From contig JALQBC010000012.1 of NCBI GenBank assembly GCA_023375675.1, positions 744,001-808,000 of the forward strand: a DNA stretch of 64,000 nt, read 5' to 3'. How positions within the stretch are numbered: the first letter of the stretch is position 1; every line of letters begins with the position of its first letter. The notes below the pieces were generated by a model. It had not been told where the DNA came from, did no database searches, and saw only the letters and a program-made list of their open reading frames with translations. This document shows positions 1 through 13,139 of the stretch, in pieces. Position numbers and translations under genes: made by a program. The stretch comes from Cytospora piceicola. Its lineage: Eukaryota; Ascomycota; Sordariomycetes; Diaporthales; Cytosporaceae.

Positions 1-48
1 AGAGACACCATTAGGCAGAAGTGGAAGGATATCGAGGAGAACTCCTAA
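1..48 (+). CDS. Possible 3' end of an upstream gene (partial)
   Basis: Frame 1 is open from the first base of the window and stops at TAA 46-48, reading RDTIRQKWKDIEENS. The composition (charged, amphipathic) looks protein-like and it lies tail-to-tail with the TMEM14 gene at 345-928. With only 15 residues no family can be named, and an open frame this short can arise by chance. Sequence to the left of the window would decide it. Confidence 0.3.
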   Translation, partial: RDTIRQKWKDIEENS

Positions 49-344
49 TCTCCGGCTACAACAACTACAAACGAAGACGAGCTATGCGATAAATGCCGAA
101 TTACCTCGACCACACCTTCGCGATTGGACAGATAGCGATCATACAATACCCCGGCGTTCTGATTGAGCGAGCAAAAAGCACTGTCGATTCACGGCACTAC
201 TATAACGTACGAGACGACCTTGAAGGCCGGGTCTGATCTTCTTCATGGCAACCTAATGATGTCTTGCCAGGGCATATAGGTGGATGAACATGGTGAAAAT
301 GCTGCCCAACTGACCTCAATTCCACTCGATACGCTACCCGCCAT

Positions 345-928
345 TCATGCAATATGGTAGAACTCGTTGCCAAAAAGGAGGATTCCAGCCGTGGCCAAGA
401 CGCTGAGGACTAAAGGCACAGGCTTCCTCAGTCGGAGTGCGCGAGGGATGGAAGAGCCGCCCAAGACAATGGAAGCGAGGAGGCTCAATTCGAGGCCGTA
501 GGGCTCGTGGTTCTGCTGCCGGTATCCGCCCAACGCGTCTGTGTTCGTGCGGTCAGTATGCCTGCGTCTTCTCGTGAAGCGAGTATTGACAATACTCACA
601 GAGGAACCCAACCGCGCACCCGGCAATGATTGACGGCAGACTCTTCGTCCTGGCGTATCCCACGATGCCACCTGATGCCTGTCGCCACGAATGCAGTTAG
701 TAAACGCCCGGAAGCATCGGAATTGTCTCGAGCATGTCGTAAAGCACTTCACGATGGCCAATGTTTGGCTCCGCCCTGAAAATCTCCGGACAGAGGAGAT
801 GAACCTCCAGGTGTGCCAACCATTTGCCACTTACCGTCAGGGCACCAAGGATATAAGACGGAACTTCGAGACCCTGACAACTGTTAGCTCGCAGCCCGTC
901 GCGGTAATTGATAGTCGAAGCTCACCAT
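345..928 (-). CDS. TMEM14/UPF0136 family small membrane protein, four exons
   Basis: Spliced exons on the minus strand are 928-926, 873-835, 678-600 and 538-345, giving 104 residues. Exon 1 is only the ATG, followed at once by donor GTGAGC. Introns are 52, 156 and 61 nt with CTAAC, CTAAC and CTGAC branch sites and AG acceptors. The product begins MGLEVPSYILGALTASGG and contains GYARTKSLPSIIAG, YGLELSLLAS and GGSSIPRALRLRKPVP, the hallmark pattern of the TMEM14 family (small proteins with three or four membrane helices, mostly in mitochondrial or other internal membranes). In animals TMEM14C takes part in mitochondrial porphyrin handling; the role in fungi is not established. The length matches the family's usual 100-120 residues. 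An unspliced reading from 830 gives nonsense before the conserved part. Family assignment is strong; borders are inferred from splice signals and frame continuity. Confidence 0.88.
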
Positions 929-2970
929 GTTGAAATACTCTTGAAAACCTCTGCGATTGATCTGAAGAAAGTCAAGCTTTGAAATTGCCAGATCGCCTGT
1001 TTGATGATGTACGACTGGTAGCTTACCTTCTCATCGTCATGGGTCGGAGCTTGACGGGATGGTCGATATTCGAGAAGCGTTGGTTGAGTCAGCATCTGAC
1101 ATCCTTGGTTGGCCAATGCGCCCGCTTGAACCTTCTTCACGGGCGGCCCGTCCCTTTCGCCATTCAACCTTGCATGACTTAAACAATACTGCCTCAAGTA
1201 TTAACACGGGAAGTTGGCGCAAGGTCCGTGACTGTCAAGCTCCCCTTGACTTCGGGCAGGAGCACATCGGCATATTACCCATATCAGAACAAGTACATAT
1301 GCCGGCATTTTGCTTTGTACACTTGCAGACTGGCTTCACTGCCCCGCGGCTGTGCCGCCGATCAAATCATCTCGAGGTGGGACGATATGAATTAGAATCA
1401 CCAAGGGCCGGCGACTCACCTTGATATTGGTCTGTCGATGCGTCACCCTCAAATACTGCTGCTTCATTGCATCGAATGCCGGGGTACGGCGCTTGTTGTT
1501 AGCCGCCTAACATGAGATCGGCCTTTAATGCGACATAGTCGCTTATTGTCGTCATGCGCAGGCGTCCTGAACACTCAAATGACTACAAGGAGACGGCCAA
1601 CACCATCGGGGTCCCGCCAATACGAAGAGGTCTTATGGGTGCATATCGAGAGAATATCACACTATCGCACCCTACAGTCTCGGTTGTTCATGCCCGGAGG
1701 CTTAGTGATGAGATTCAGGAAGCTTGTGTAAAGCTTGGCCGTGGTGCAACCATGTCATGTCATCCGCACAGTCGCGAACTTACACAAGTGACAGTTCTAC
1801 GGTACGAGGATTTGTTTGGAGCGCGATGCCTTAAGACGTGCTGAATTACCCATGGATGTCATCATCAAAGGGAAAGCCTTGCGCGAACACTGACCAGGGA
1901 TAAGGGCTAAGTTGTATTGTTGAAGTGGCGCCTCGACAAATGCGCCTACAAGAAAGCCTGGTTGATCCCTCTCATCTGTTTTGCGACCCGTTCGATTGAG
2001 CCGCATGTCCACAATTCCGCCTTTGGGTCTGCCTGCGCCATTGCAGGTAGAATGCAACCCTTCGAGTTTATCCACCTGTTCCCACCCTCATGAACAGCTT
2101 GCTGCTGGCACTTCTAGCAGCCTGCCTGGATCTGGCAATCCATGTAATGGTTATCGCAACCCGAGTTCAGTTTTCGACATACAGGAATCATACATCCCGC
2201 GCAGAACACTGTGGAGTACAGATCCGTACTCCGTACATGTACGCGCTGATCACCCGTCTGCAGCGGGGACCTCAGTCAAGCGGGGTCTTTCACGGTTGCC
2301 TTTCTTCCACTTCGTCCTCTATCAGTCTGCACCCTTCGCAACAATATTTTTATACTCTCTCATTTCGACCACGAATTTACTAGTCAGGACCTGGGAGGCT
2401 ATTGAGTAGATAACAAGTATCAGGAGACATCAGTCGGGTATAGAGGTTACAATTCCGTCGGGGAGCGCTCAGCCTGATCCTTCTTGGTCGTCACCCCTGG
2501 ACCTGCTCCGCAAGGCAGGCTTACGCTCTTCCATGATTGGCAACTCGTCACACCAACATCTTGTGGGATAAGCGCTGTCGCCAAATCTGTCTTGCAATAC
2601 AGGAACATCGCCTCGCCCCCAAATTCCGTCTGCATTCTTTCCTCTCACACCCCAAACTTTGTCTTCATCGAAACAAATCCCATCCCAGTGCCAACAACTC
2701 TCCAAGGCGGCCTTTGACAGCATTTCCATCCATTTCTCAAGGTTTCGGCGGATCGTGACAAGCCACAAGCGTACTGATTGTGAACGTGTGGTTATTGCAA
2801 TATTCGGCGCCGGGTCCTAGAGCCGAGTGCAAGGTCTGGTCGTCGAGCCGAAGGTGACGGATACAACCACATGTTTGCCTGGGTGCGGATATTCTACATC
2901 ATCCCTCAGTCCCAGATAAATACGCCTGCGCCTCGTTATTTACCCACCTCTTCTTTCACATAATTTCCAA
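929..2970. other. Gene-free stretch, TMEM14 upstream region to C2H2 promoter
   Basis: About 2 kb between the divergent TMEM14 and zinc-finger genes. Open frames here are short, overlapping and without recognisable domains. The last 100 bases before 2971 are pyrimidine-rich and contain an AGATAAATACG element that may serve as core promoter or 5' leader for the zinc-finger gene. I see no tRNA, repeat or hidden spliced gene, but a small multi-exon gene could escape inspection by eye. Confidence 0.5.
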
Positions 2971-5900
2971 ATGTCGTCTTCGACCTACAGCATACAACCT
3001 TCTCTGCTTGACAACGGCAACGGCAGCAGCAGAGACAGGACATGGACACAAGATTGCGACTTGCTTAATAACGTTCATCAACCTCCTTCCGCGTCCCTTT
3101 TCACCTCTGCCCACCTGTCGCCATATTCACAGATCCCGAGAGACCCTGTGTCGCCAATACTGCACAGCGCCAGTACTCCAGCGGACTCCCTGTCTGCGTT
3201 CAGCGAGCACTATCCAAACAGTGACTTGAGCGACCTCGAAACCTCCGATCCCTTCTTTGGGGTCGACTTCAACAGCGAGGGTGGGACACCTTCTTTCTTA
3301 GAAGACCAAAACTCCAGCGACCACAGTCAGCCTTTGTTCGCCGAAGAACTTCCCTCAAGGCCACAAAATGCGCCCAATCGGCACGCGTATCCCTTGAGTC
3401 CAGATCCAACCACGCCTTCCATCCATACAAGTTCCCCACGCAGTGATCGCAAGAGTCCTCGAGCTGTTGGCGATACGCCACCCGAGTCGATCTTTTATCA
3501 AGCGTTCTCGCAAACACCAAGATACGTCCCCTCTGGTTTAAGTCCAGGTCAGGTTGCGACACAGCCGACCCCAGACACACATACCAGTTCACGATCCAGT
3601 GAAGATAGCCTAGCATCAAACGCAGCGCCCATGCCTAGCCCAAGCCCGCGAGTTACTGTCTCCTTGTGGGGAAGGGACCAAGCTGTCTACCCTGAGAATG
3701 CGGAGAGCCCCACAACCGTGCGGGCCGGTGTCAGCACCAACAATAACTTTAATTCAGCACCATTCCAGGCTTCATCTGTACCCAGGAATGAGCATGGGTC
3801 ATGGGGTCCTGATTCCCAAACTAGATATCGAGGCTGGAGTCCAGAGAATCGTCCCGCAGGCGAGGCTGCCAGCATCAATGACTTGGATTCGCGTCGTAAA
3901 CTCGCGGAACGCAACGAACAAGTGGATCAATGGATCGCAAGGTCCGAAGGAGGCGTGGCGCCTGACACACTACCAAATCGACCAGATTCTCTAGCAGCTG
4001 GAGACGATGGAATCAACTCCAGAGAAATATCTCTGGGCGATGAAACCGAGAACAAGCATCTACCGGGTCAAACTTACTACACTGAGACCGGCGGAGACCT
4101 GACGCAAGAAGACATCGAGCTTATGCGCCAGCATCGACTCTGGTCGGACGCGCCAACGATGTTCCCTATTTACCAAGAAGACTCGGGACGTCAGCAACCG
4201 GAGTCTTCGAGTGCTGCAATAGAGAGATTTGAGCAGATGTGCCAGGAGACCTCGTCGGTCCTTTCAAGGGCAGCTACTTGGGGCACCCGCCGTCGGAGTT
4301 TGCCGAGCGATGCGGATATCGAGGGCATCACCAGCGGCAGCTTCCTAAAAAGACTCTCCATAAATCGAGAAAGAAAACCGAGTATTCTGAAGGAGCTTCG
4401 CGGGCTCGTTCGGAAGCCAAGTACCGGCGGAATGTTGAAGCGCAATCGCAGCGTTCAGGAAGCTGAAGCGCCGGCTGATGCCGAGGACATTGGCCGAAGG
4501 GAAAGCCAGAATAGTCTGGCGCCGCCCACTCGCACGGGTAGCTGGGGAAAGAAACCGCAAGTGCCTTCGCTCAACACCGCCCTGGTTTCAATGGCTACAG
4601 GCGCTGCAGCCATTGGCACGAGCCATGCCCGTACCAGCTCCATCAGCAATGCGACCTCTCCAAAGAGTCCTTTCAATCTGCAGGTGAGAAACACACTGAG
4701 GCGGCCAAGAAGCAAGTCGGAGCTCCCCAAGGGTGCCAAGGATGAATCTCATCCCAACTTGGTTGGAATGTGGAAAAAGAACGGCGGTCCACCAGTCGCA
4801 CAGTTGGCCAAGAGCGCCCCTGCAGCGGAGCAGGACGATGAAGAAGACGAGGATGAAGATCTTTACGACGACGGGGATATTAGGATGGGAACCAGCAATC
4901 TTATTGACGACACCACACCCAACTTTGCTGGGTTCAAGCAATACGTGCTCAGGATGAACCCAAGACTAGCCGAGCACAACGCCTTCCTTGTTGATCGTAT
5001 TGCACATCAGCAGATAGTTCGCTACAAAAGCCTCTTGAACAACAAGATCAAACATCTTCAGCATACCTCAGCACGCAGCTGTCCGTGTGGAGCTATGTGC
5101 ATCACCCTTGGAGGCTCGGCTGTTCTACTCGATTCCAGGGGTGACAGCCGCGGAATGGATCCTCTGTCGACGAGCTACGCTGGATCGGATGGAGACATCA
5201 CACCATTAGAAGGTGCCGTCAGTGCCGAGACGTTCCCGTCGAACATTCCTACGCCGCCGACCAAGACGTTGCCAGCAGAATTTGAGTGTCAGCTCTGCTA
5301 CCAGACCAAGAAGTTTACAAAGCCTTCTGACTGGACGAAGCACGTACACGAAGATGTGCAGCCGTTCACGTGTACCTGGGACAAATGCCGTGAGCCCAAG
5401 CTCTTCAAGAGAAAGGCGGATTGGGTGCGTCACGAGAACGAAGGACATCGGTAAGCATCCTTTGTGATCATATATTGTCTTAGGCTACTATGCCGTGCAT
5501 GTCCTGGGCGGGAGTAATTAACTTGAACTATAGTCACCTAGAATGGTGGAGATGTGATGTCGATGACTGTTTCCATACCTGCTATCGGAGAGACAATTTC
5601 TTGCAGCACCTTGTTCGGGAGCACAAATTTCCCGAGCCCAAGGTAAAGACGAAGGCCGCTATCAAGCGATCGGGTGGTCAGGACCCCACATGGCAGAAGG
5701 TCGAGCAATGCCACGCGGAGACAAAGGCCAAGCCACAGGACGAGCCTTGTCGCTTCTGCGGAAAGACGCTGCCGACCTGGAAGAAACTGACGGTCCATTT
5801 GGCGAAGCATATGGAAAATATGAGTCTGCCAGTTCTGCGTCTTGTGGATCGTGCGGAGCTTGAGCCTGATTCTATAATCAGTCCGGTCCAGGATCCACCA

Positions 5901-6425
5901 CCTAGGTCATTTCCTTCTGCGCCTGCTGTAACGACGGAACACCAGCCGATCAACACCTCACATAACGCTAGCCAGTCGCCCATGCAGCAGCAGCCGCAGC
6001 TGGGCGTATTCCCCTTCCAGAACACTCAGCACTCTCCCTTCACATACTCGACTCAAGGAACGTTTTCTCACCAATACTACGACACCTCATTGCATGGGTT
6101 ATCACAGTCTAGTGCCGTAAACGTTGGGCTTCATCAGCCTGGTATGGGTGCCGGTTTCCAGGATCAAGGAGGTTATGCGAGCCTGCCCGTTACGACCGGC
6201 CCCTTCGCGACACCCGCCGGCCAGTTCATCACCAATCCTCAGCAAAGTGAGCCGTTCCCGGCCTTCATAAATCCATTAGGCTTGCAGGATGCCTCTGGAA
6301 ACCATATATACGATACTGGTTTGGATCCTGTGAGTACTGGAGGAGAGCAATATACTCCACAGGGCTCGATATCACCATACTCCCGATCACCTCTCCCGGG
6401 ACAGGGTAGTTTCTACTCTCAATGA
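2971..6425 (+). CDS. C2H2 zinc-finger protein, 1123 aa, two exons
   Basis: Exons 2971-5450 and 5534-6425; the 83-nt intron has donor GTAAGC and acceptor TATAG and interrupts the finger array at an arginine codon. Residues 1-620 are Ser/Pro/Thr-rich and disordered-looking, with an acidic patch (EQDDEEDEDEDLYDDGD) near 620. A conserved block (NFAGFKQYVLRMNP to CPCGAMCITLGG) precedes the fingers. Four C2H2-like fingers lie at roughly 771-925: FECQLCYQ...H-x-H, FTCTWDKC...RH, WWRCDVDDC...QHLVREH and CRFCGKTL...VHLAKH. Two have C-x4-C spacing. The C-terminal 200 residues are Gln/Pro/Ser-rich, like an activation domain. Most likely a nuclear DNA-binding regulator; no orthologue with known function is recognised. 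The start at 2971 is the first ATG of the frame and follows the pyrimidine-rich leader. Confidence 0.9.
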
Positions 6426-9400
6426 CCTAACGAAAATCTTTCGGATCTTGCCCATCGATCTTGCTATTATTAGATACCCTCTACACCAAGGTGTTGTTAC
6501 CTTCCATGCCGATCCTCCCCATACATAAGCAAGCCACTTGCGTTGCGACGTGGTGTAGAGTTAGCGTTTGGTTCACCGCGAAAACCCTCTGCGTCGAGGG
6601 GTCTTTTCTTTTTTCCTGATTATCTATGGTGCTCTTCTGGGTGGTACGAGCAGCACACACGTGGATCATGTGCTATGGAGTCAACTGGCGTTCTTGGAAT
6701 GAATTCTATTCTTCATTTTAATCGAGATGTTTCTGCTGAGACAGCGAGAGAAGGGTTTTAGTCTAACAGAAATGATACTGAATTGGTGCGATTTGACGCA
6801 AAGAAATTTGGTTTCCACCAGCTCAGCGCCAGCCAGACCTTCGAGTCAAATATGCACTATCAAGACATAAAAGGTCCAACCAGATCAGTCTGGCCTGCAT
6901 GTATACGAGCACGCCGGCAGATTACAGCATGTTGGTTGCACCCGGTCTGGGTGACTATGCGGTGAGGCAGTGCCTACCCGAAGGCTGTTGTTGGTAACGG
7001 GTGCACCCACCCGGCATGATGGGTTCATGTCCGAGGAAATGGCCTGCAGTTTCTTCGTTGTCAGGTAAGACAAACCGAAGCACTGCCGTAACTTAAGAAT
7101 GAAACCATTGACAACAAGGGAGTGGGTTCAGTCCTGCTTAGTGGTCGACCATTTGGCCGAGCCACACTCTTCGGGCGTCTTTGCTACAGAGAGCAATTAA
7201 TCAATTAGCATGAATCTGGGAGGCGGAGGCAGCAAGGTATGCAGAGAGATGGCAATGTTAATATACGGATCTGTACCACCTTCCACCCTTCCACTCCTTT
7301 CACGGCTTTGATCAGAAGACGACGGGTTGACTCAGCACGTGCCCTGAATCTTGGAGCATCGTTTCCGCGTTTCTTCTGCGCGGCTGAGGTGAACCATCTG
7401 TCTCGGATGTTAAGGCTTTGAGAAGAACGCTAGACTTTCTCGAAGGTCTCGACAGGAGCTTGGCTTCCAGTAGCCGAGCGTACATACAAGAGAAAAGCTT
7501 CCGATGCCTTAAGCGGGCGGACCACCGATACATGCAAATACTGGGTCTTGACGCACGTAACGCCGCATGACAGCTTCCCCTGGATCCAAGACTGCAGCTG
7601 AAGCTGGAGCTTGTTTTCTCTATCTGTCTATCTTTCCCACCACACACACACACACACACACACAGGCACAGCGCTGATCACCCGGGAGATCTACTTATTT
7701 AGGTGGAAAGGGGGTGGCCGTGGCAGGTTTGCAGGTTGGAAGCCTCATCACCGTCCGGCATGAATCATGCATCTGTCGGAGAAAGATCTCGACCCTGCAC
7801 TGCACCACTCAATGGCCTGGCTACCAGCTGCTTTACACAGTATTGCTATTGCCGATATCGTGGTCACTAGTCACGTCTTGGAGAACTTGTGAGACACGCC
7901 GTCGAATGCGGCCGCTAACGGGGCGGGCCTCAACACGAAATACCTGTTACTTTTACTGGACCATCCGTGTAGGTCTACAGTTTACCACACTGCCACCTGC
8001 GGCTTTCTCAGCAGCTTTATCATCCACTTTCCCTCATCATCACAGCCGTGGCCCTGCATACAAATTTAGAGCTCGCCATCGCCAGGTCCAGCAAATTCAG
8101 GAAACGAGGTTGATTGTGACCACCTCGTATCCTTATTCAGTCTTTTTCGGTGACATCTTAAGGGAAACAAACTAACGACTTCCTTCACATGGCTGGCCAC
8201 GAGAACCCCAGGAAGCCGTTTCAAAATAGCAGCCAAGTGGATCCGAAGGTGGCGCCAGGCTAAACTTTGGCTCGCGAGATGAATGATGGAGGACGGTCGG
8301 TCTGACCAATGATGCCGGCCATTTGGTCTTGTTCAATTCGAGGCCGTGGATCTACTGCAGGGGAACTACAGCTCAGCCCCCCTGCCCAGGGGCGTTTCAT
8401 GTGGAGTAATGTAGGGGTGGTCCCTGTATGTCGATAATTGTTGATCCAGGGGCATGGCTTCTCTCTTTGGTTCTCTGCTTCTCTCAATCTCCACTGCCCT
8501 CGCGGGCTGACGGGCAAAACAGTCTTCCAGACCATCCCCCCTCGGTCCTCCACTGTCCTCCGCGTCAGGCTCTCGTGTCCAGGGGGCCCAGCAGGCCCAG
8601 TGAGAGAGGTGGCTGCAACTGCACGCTGCGCCAGTGGGCCGTTTTTCAAGTCTGCCAGCGGAGCCCAAGTGGAGCTACTCATCTTGGTCTCGCGGCATGT
8701 CGAGAACCGCCAGGGCCTGGTTGGCCGGTGAGAACACGGTCGTCCCGCAAGGAAGCAGTCTGGAGATCGAGGCCAGACCCTGACTGCGCAGAAGCTCGAT
8801 CCAGGAGGCGTCCATCTCGCCAATGAGAGATCAATCTCGGACGACCAAGGGGCCGCCGCTGGCACCACCATCAACGCTTCTTCTCGCCTCTTCTCCCCTT
8901 TCTGTATCTTCTCTCTAACACAGTAACGTCTGCTGATCCATCGTGGTCTTTCCATTCTTTGTACATTGGCGTCCGTGAACAAACGAACCATTGGCATCAT
9001 CACACCCTCCTTGAAGAATTCCTAGGACATTCTTTATTGGAGTTCGGAGACAGAGACAACTCCTTGGCTACATCTATCATCGCTGAGAACAGTCACTACC
9101 TCCTTACTCCGTACGCTCGTTTCACATACCCGCTCGGGTTCCTCAGTCACACTCACTCACTCGCGCTCGCCACCTTGACGTTAGCCTTTACTATTCATTC
9201 CTCTGCTTTGCATAGTTGATCAGGGATAAGGTAGAAGACCGATCTATTGTATAGTGGCCATCGTTGCCTCATACCTACCGCCACCACCATCAACATCAAC
9301 AACAAACAACAACAAACACCATCACCTCCATCGAATTTCAGTCATACGACGTGGCAGATATTGCCTTTTTCTATTCTTCTCCAGGTTGACCCTCGGCTTT

Positions 9401-9798
9401 CCGACAAGGACCTTGATTTGTGGCGATATTGTTTCTTTGTTTGTTCTTTGCTACTTCTTTCTCGCCGACCGGAATCGTGTGCTCTTTCACAAAGTCCCTG
9501 CCAGCCAGCCAAGACGACTTTATCCACCTTTAATCTAGCTCGAACCCGAACATAGTCATCGATGAATTTCCTGCTTCCAACGCTATCTAGATCTGATACC
9601 ACATAGAGAAGGAAACAAATTCGTTTCGAAAACAGGGAACAGCATAAGGCGGATCCGAAAGAGTACGCAATCAGGAAGACGAGAGAAGCCGCGAGACACG
9701 CGAACAATCAACCACATATCATTATCCGGAGAAAGTCACTCCAACCGCCAAAGACACACGAAAAACGACGATAGGCGAGAACGGCCAAATTGCCAGAC
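6426..9798. other. Long gene-free stretch with 5' leader of the TRP-like gene
   Basis: 3.4 kb without a supportable coding region. The first few hundred bases are the 3' region of the zinc-finger gene. The last roughly 800 bases (from about 9000) are C/T- and CAA-rich with several short open frames, typical of a long 5' leader of the downstream membrane-protein gene. A (CA)12 microsatellite lies at 7641-7664. The minus-strand open frame 8260-9003 (247 codons) has no domain and an Arg/Pro/Ser-rich composition and is not called. Confidence 0.5.
7641..7664. repeat. (CA)12 microsatellite
   Basis: Twelve uninterrupted CA units in the intergenic region, likely length-polymorphic. Confidence 0.95.
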
Positions 9799-12147
9799 AT
9801 GGCGAGAACAACAATATGGGGCGCGGCATTAGCCGCAATAGCATTGACACGAGGAGTCATGGCGACGGACGTTCTCAAGACTTCAGGGTTTACAAATTGC
9901 GAGCAAGGTTCATCAATCGAAGTCAACAATGTCAACATCGAATACAGCAAGACCTCAGAAACTGTCACGTTCGATGTGTCAGGAACGAGCAGTCAGGAGC
10001 AGAAAGTCATGGCATCGTTGAACGTCACAGCCTACGGCATCCAGGTTTACTCGAAGACTTTTGATCCTTGTGCCGACGACACCTTTGTGGACCAGCTATG
10101 TCCAGGTAAGTCTACTCAGAGCTCAAGATCGTGTATTATTGACTAACAATGCAAAGTCCCGGCTGGCACTTTCACAGCCCAAGGATCTCAAGACATTTCC
10201 GCAAACTACGCCAGCCAGATCCCCTCCATAGCTTTCCAGGTTCCTGACATTGCAGCAACGGCCACGCTCGAACTGATATCTCAGGACACGAAACAAGACG
10301 TCGGCTGTATCACATCCGAGATTTCCAACGGCAAGACCACCACTGTCCCCGCCGTCACGTATGTCGCTGCAGGCATTGCAGGTGTTGCACTGGTCATGGG
10401 AGGAGTTACGGCTGCGAGTTCAGCAATTGCGGGCGGTGCTGGTGCTAGTGCCGGTGCCGGTGCTGGTGGTGCCGGTGCAGCTCCCAGCCCTAGCTTCTTT
10501 GAGGTCTTCTCCTGGTTCCAGGGCCTGGCAATGAACGGAATGTCATCTGTCTCGCTGCCCCAGGTCTATCGAAGCTTCTCCAAGAATTTCGGCTTCTCGG
10601 TGGGTCTCATTCCGTGGGCGCAGATGCAAATTTCCATCGACGACTTCCGACAGGCAACCGGTGGTAACTTGACCGCCGACAGCGTGCAGTTCCTGAAGAA
10701 TGCCACGCTCGTTTTCGCGGACGGCTCGACCGATGACCTCTCCGAGGCTTCCAAGTTCAAGAGAGCCATGGACAATTTTACCCTCCTTACCACCAGGGGG
10801 GTCACAGGAGGCGTCAACGAGACCGAAAACGCGGCCAACTCAACCGTCAGCAACATCGAAACCGAGGTCAGGGTGGCTGTGCGTGGTATCAAGGCTTTCA
10901 CTGAGGAGATGAGCATTCCGTCTGCCAACACCTTCATGACAGTACTTTTGATCGTGGCCATCGTCATTGCGTCCATCGCTGTGATCATCCTGCTTGTCAA
11001 GGTCATCTTGGAGGCCTGGGCTATGTTCGGCAGCTTCCCCAAGGGCTTGACTGGTTTCCGAGAGCATTACTGGTTCACCATGGGTCGCACCATCACACAG
11101 CTGATCCTGCTTCTTTACGGAACGTGGGTGCTGTACTGTATTTTCCAATTCACCGAAGGTGATTCTTGGGCTGCGAAGACCCTGGCTGGTGTGACATTGG
11201 CCCTCTTCACCGGTGTCCTTGTCTTCTTCGCATACAAGATCTTCACCACGGCCAAGAAGCTCAAGGAGACAAACGGCGACGTTAGCGAGCTTTACGAGAA
11301 CAAGGACATGTGGATCAGGTACAGCCTCTTCTACGAGAACTACAAGAAGGACTACTGGTGGCTGTTTGTCCCCACCATCACGTACATGTTCGCCAAGGGC
11401 TGCATTCTCGCGGCTGGTGACACCCACGGGCTGGCCCAGAGCGTTGCCCAGCTAATTGTTGAAGCTTGCATGCTCTGTGTCCTCCTCTGGAGCCGGCCCT
11501 ACGAGCGCAAGTCCGGCAACGTCATCAACATCATGATTGCCGTTGTCCGTGTCCTGTCCGTCATCTGCATTCTGGTGTTTGTTGACGAGTTTGCTGTTTC
11601 TGAGACCACTACGACTGTGACTGGTGTTGTGCTCATCGCCATCCAGGCCGCTTTGACGGGTCTCCTGGCCATCCTCATCGTCTGGAACGCCATGGTCTCG
11701 ATTTGCAACCAGAACCCTCACCGCAAGCGCAGAAAGGAAATGGGTAAGTCCATCCAGATTCCCTCATGATGAGATCTTCCCCTACCCCCTCCGAAAACCT
11801 AATTGCTAATACCTTTGCCCACAGAGAAAATGCGTGACCTCGACGACCTCACACCCCTGGATGCCCGGAACTCCCTCCTCCTGGACCGCAAGAGCTCCCA
11901 CGCGGACTCGGACACCTTCTCCATCGTCAAGGCCAAGTTCGACGTCAAGGAGACAGCCTACGACGACCCGGACTACGAGCGCCTGGTCGGCCACGCCGCG
12001 ACGCCGGGTGGCTACGACGACCGCTCCCCGTCACCCGCGCCATACAATGACAACAGCTCAAGCATGTACGCGCGGGCCCCGTACAACGCACAAACGGGCT
12101 ACGGCGCACAAACCACACACGGCGGCGGCCACAACTACAACGGGTAA
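9799..12147 (+). CDS. TRP-like/flavin-carrier (Flc) family membrane protein, 738 aa
   Basis: Exons 9799-10105, 10157-11743 and 11825-12147; both introns have GTAAGT donors and AG acceptors, and frames join cleanly (CP|VPAG and KEM|EKMRD). An ATG at 9799 opens a signal peptide (MARTTIWGAALAAIALTRG). Residues of about 25-175 form a secreted, cysteine-containing ML-like lipid-binding domain, followed by a Gly/Ala-rich segment and about nine membrane helices (for example TFMTVLLIVAIVIASIAVII and ITQLILLLYGTWVLYCIF). A hydrophilic cytosolic tail of about 125 residues (DDLTPLDARNSLLLDRK, then Tyr/Gly-rich) ends the protein. This order is that of fungal Flc1-3 and Pkd2/TrpP-like proteins, which act at the ER, plasma or vacuolar membrane in FAD or calcium homeostasis and wall maintenance. 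Which subgroup it belongs to cannot be decided here. Confidence 0.93.
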
Positions 12148-13139
12148 AACGGGCCCTCCTAACTTCCCTTTTGACGATGGGCGACAAAGCGTCGGGCGTA
12201 AAACTTGCTGCTTCTGTGTTGGGAGACGAAGGATAAAAGAACGAACAAACAAACGATCAGGCACGTGGATTGTGCACAATTTAAGTCCCCCGGCTTGGGT
12301 TTCTTCTCTTTGTTACCAATCCATTTTTTTCGACAGAAACAACATGTACACACACACCCCTACGATTGCGATGATGTATTCCCTTTTCCTTTGAACTTCG
12401 TGGCGTTGCGTTTTTCATCCATCCCGCCCGTCTACCGATTAGGGCAAGGAAATGAACACTGGCCCCGGATATCAACGGAGACGGCGGCGGGTGGTGAAGA
12501 GATGGAGAAAGTTGGTGTATGGTATAAATATAACGGGAAAATCTGGAGCGAGGAGCGAATATCATGTACAATCAATCCCTCTGCGGAAAATGAGAGAGCT
12601 TCTTCAGTTTTTACCTAGGCGTATATATACCTGCACATAATCTTGGGCTAGCATTCAATATACTTCAATCTATAAAGCCATGAATTCACGGTCTCCTGCT
12701 GCGGCAACACTTGTGATTCGGGATTACCACTAACTGGTACGTGCCTCATTCGGACCCGGGCCATCAAGGGAAAGTTAGCTGTGCCGTCCTGTACATAACC
12801 TGACCCCTCTCCCATCCAAAAAGGGATCGAAACAGGTTATCAGACAGGAGCGGACGGTGCCTGACACTGTGTTTCAGCCCCTTAGCCAAGAGCTCGATCT
12901 CGTCGATGTATTCATGACCCCAGAGTACCTACACAAGTTTGCATACGAAGCCGAAGCAATCCGGCCGACGAGGGGAATGAGAAGGAGGCTGTGAGCTGGA
13001 AACGGTATATTGCTACTATATACTATCTCCTATTCGAGCAGTCCAGGGGACCCCACCATGTGCCATCACGTTGTTATTTGCAAAATTAGCCATAGATATG
13101 TTCCACCTCCTGAGAACACCTCCTGACAACTTAGGCCGA
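12148..13139. other. Convergent intergenic region
   Basis: Nearly 1 kb between the 3' ends of the TRP-like gene and prp5. It holds both 3' untranslated regions and otherwise only short chance frames. No RNA gene or repeat is visible. Confidence 0.5.

Noticed and set aside
345..830. 161-codon minus-strand frame read as a single gene
   Set aside because: Only its last part is TMEM14; the first part is intron and exon read in the wrong phase. Splicing restores the whole family sequence.
8260..9003. 247-codon minus-strand frame
   Set aside because: Arg/Pro/Ser-rich, no domain, no good start context, overlaps equally long plus-strand frames; looks like chance in GC-rich leader DNA.
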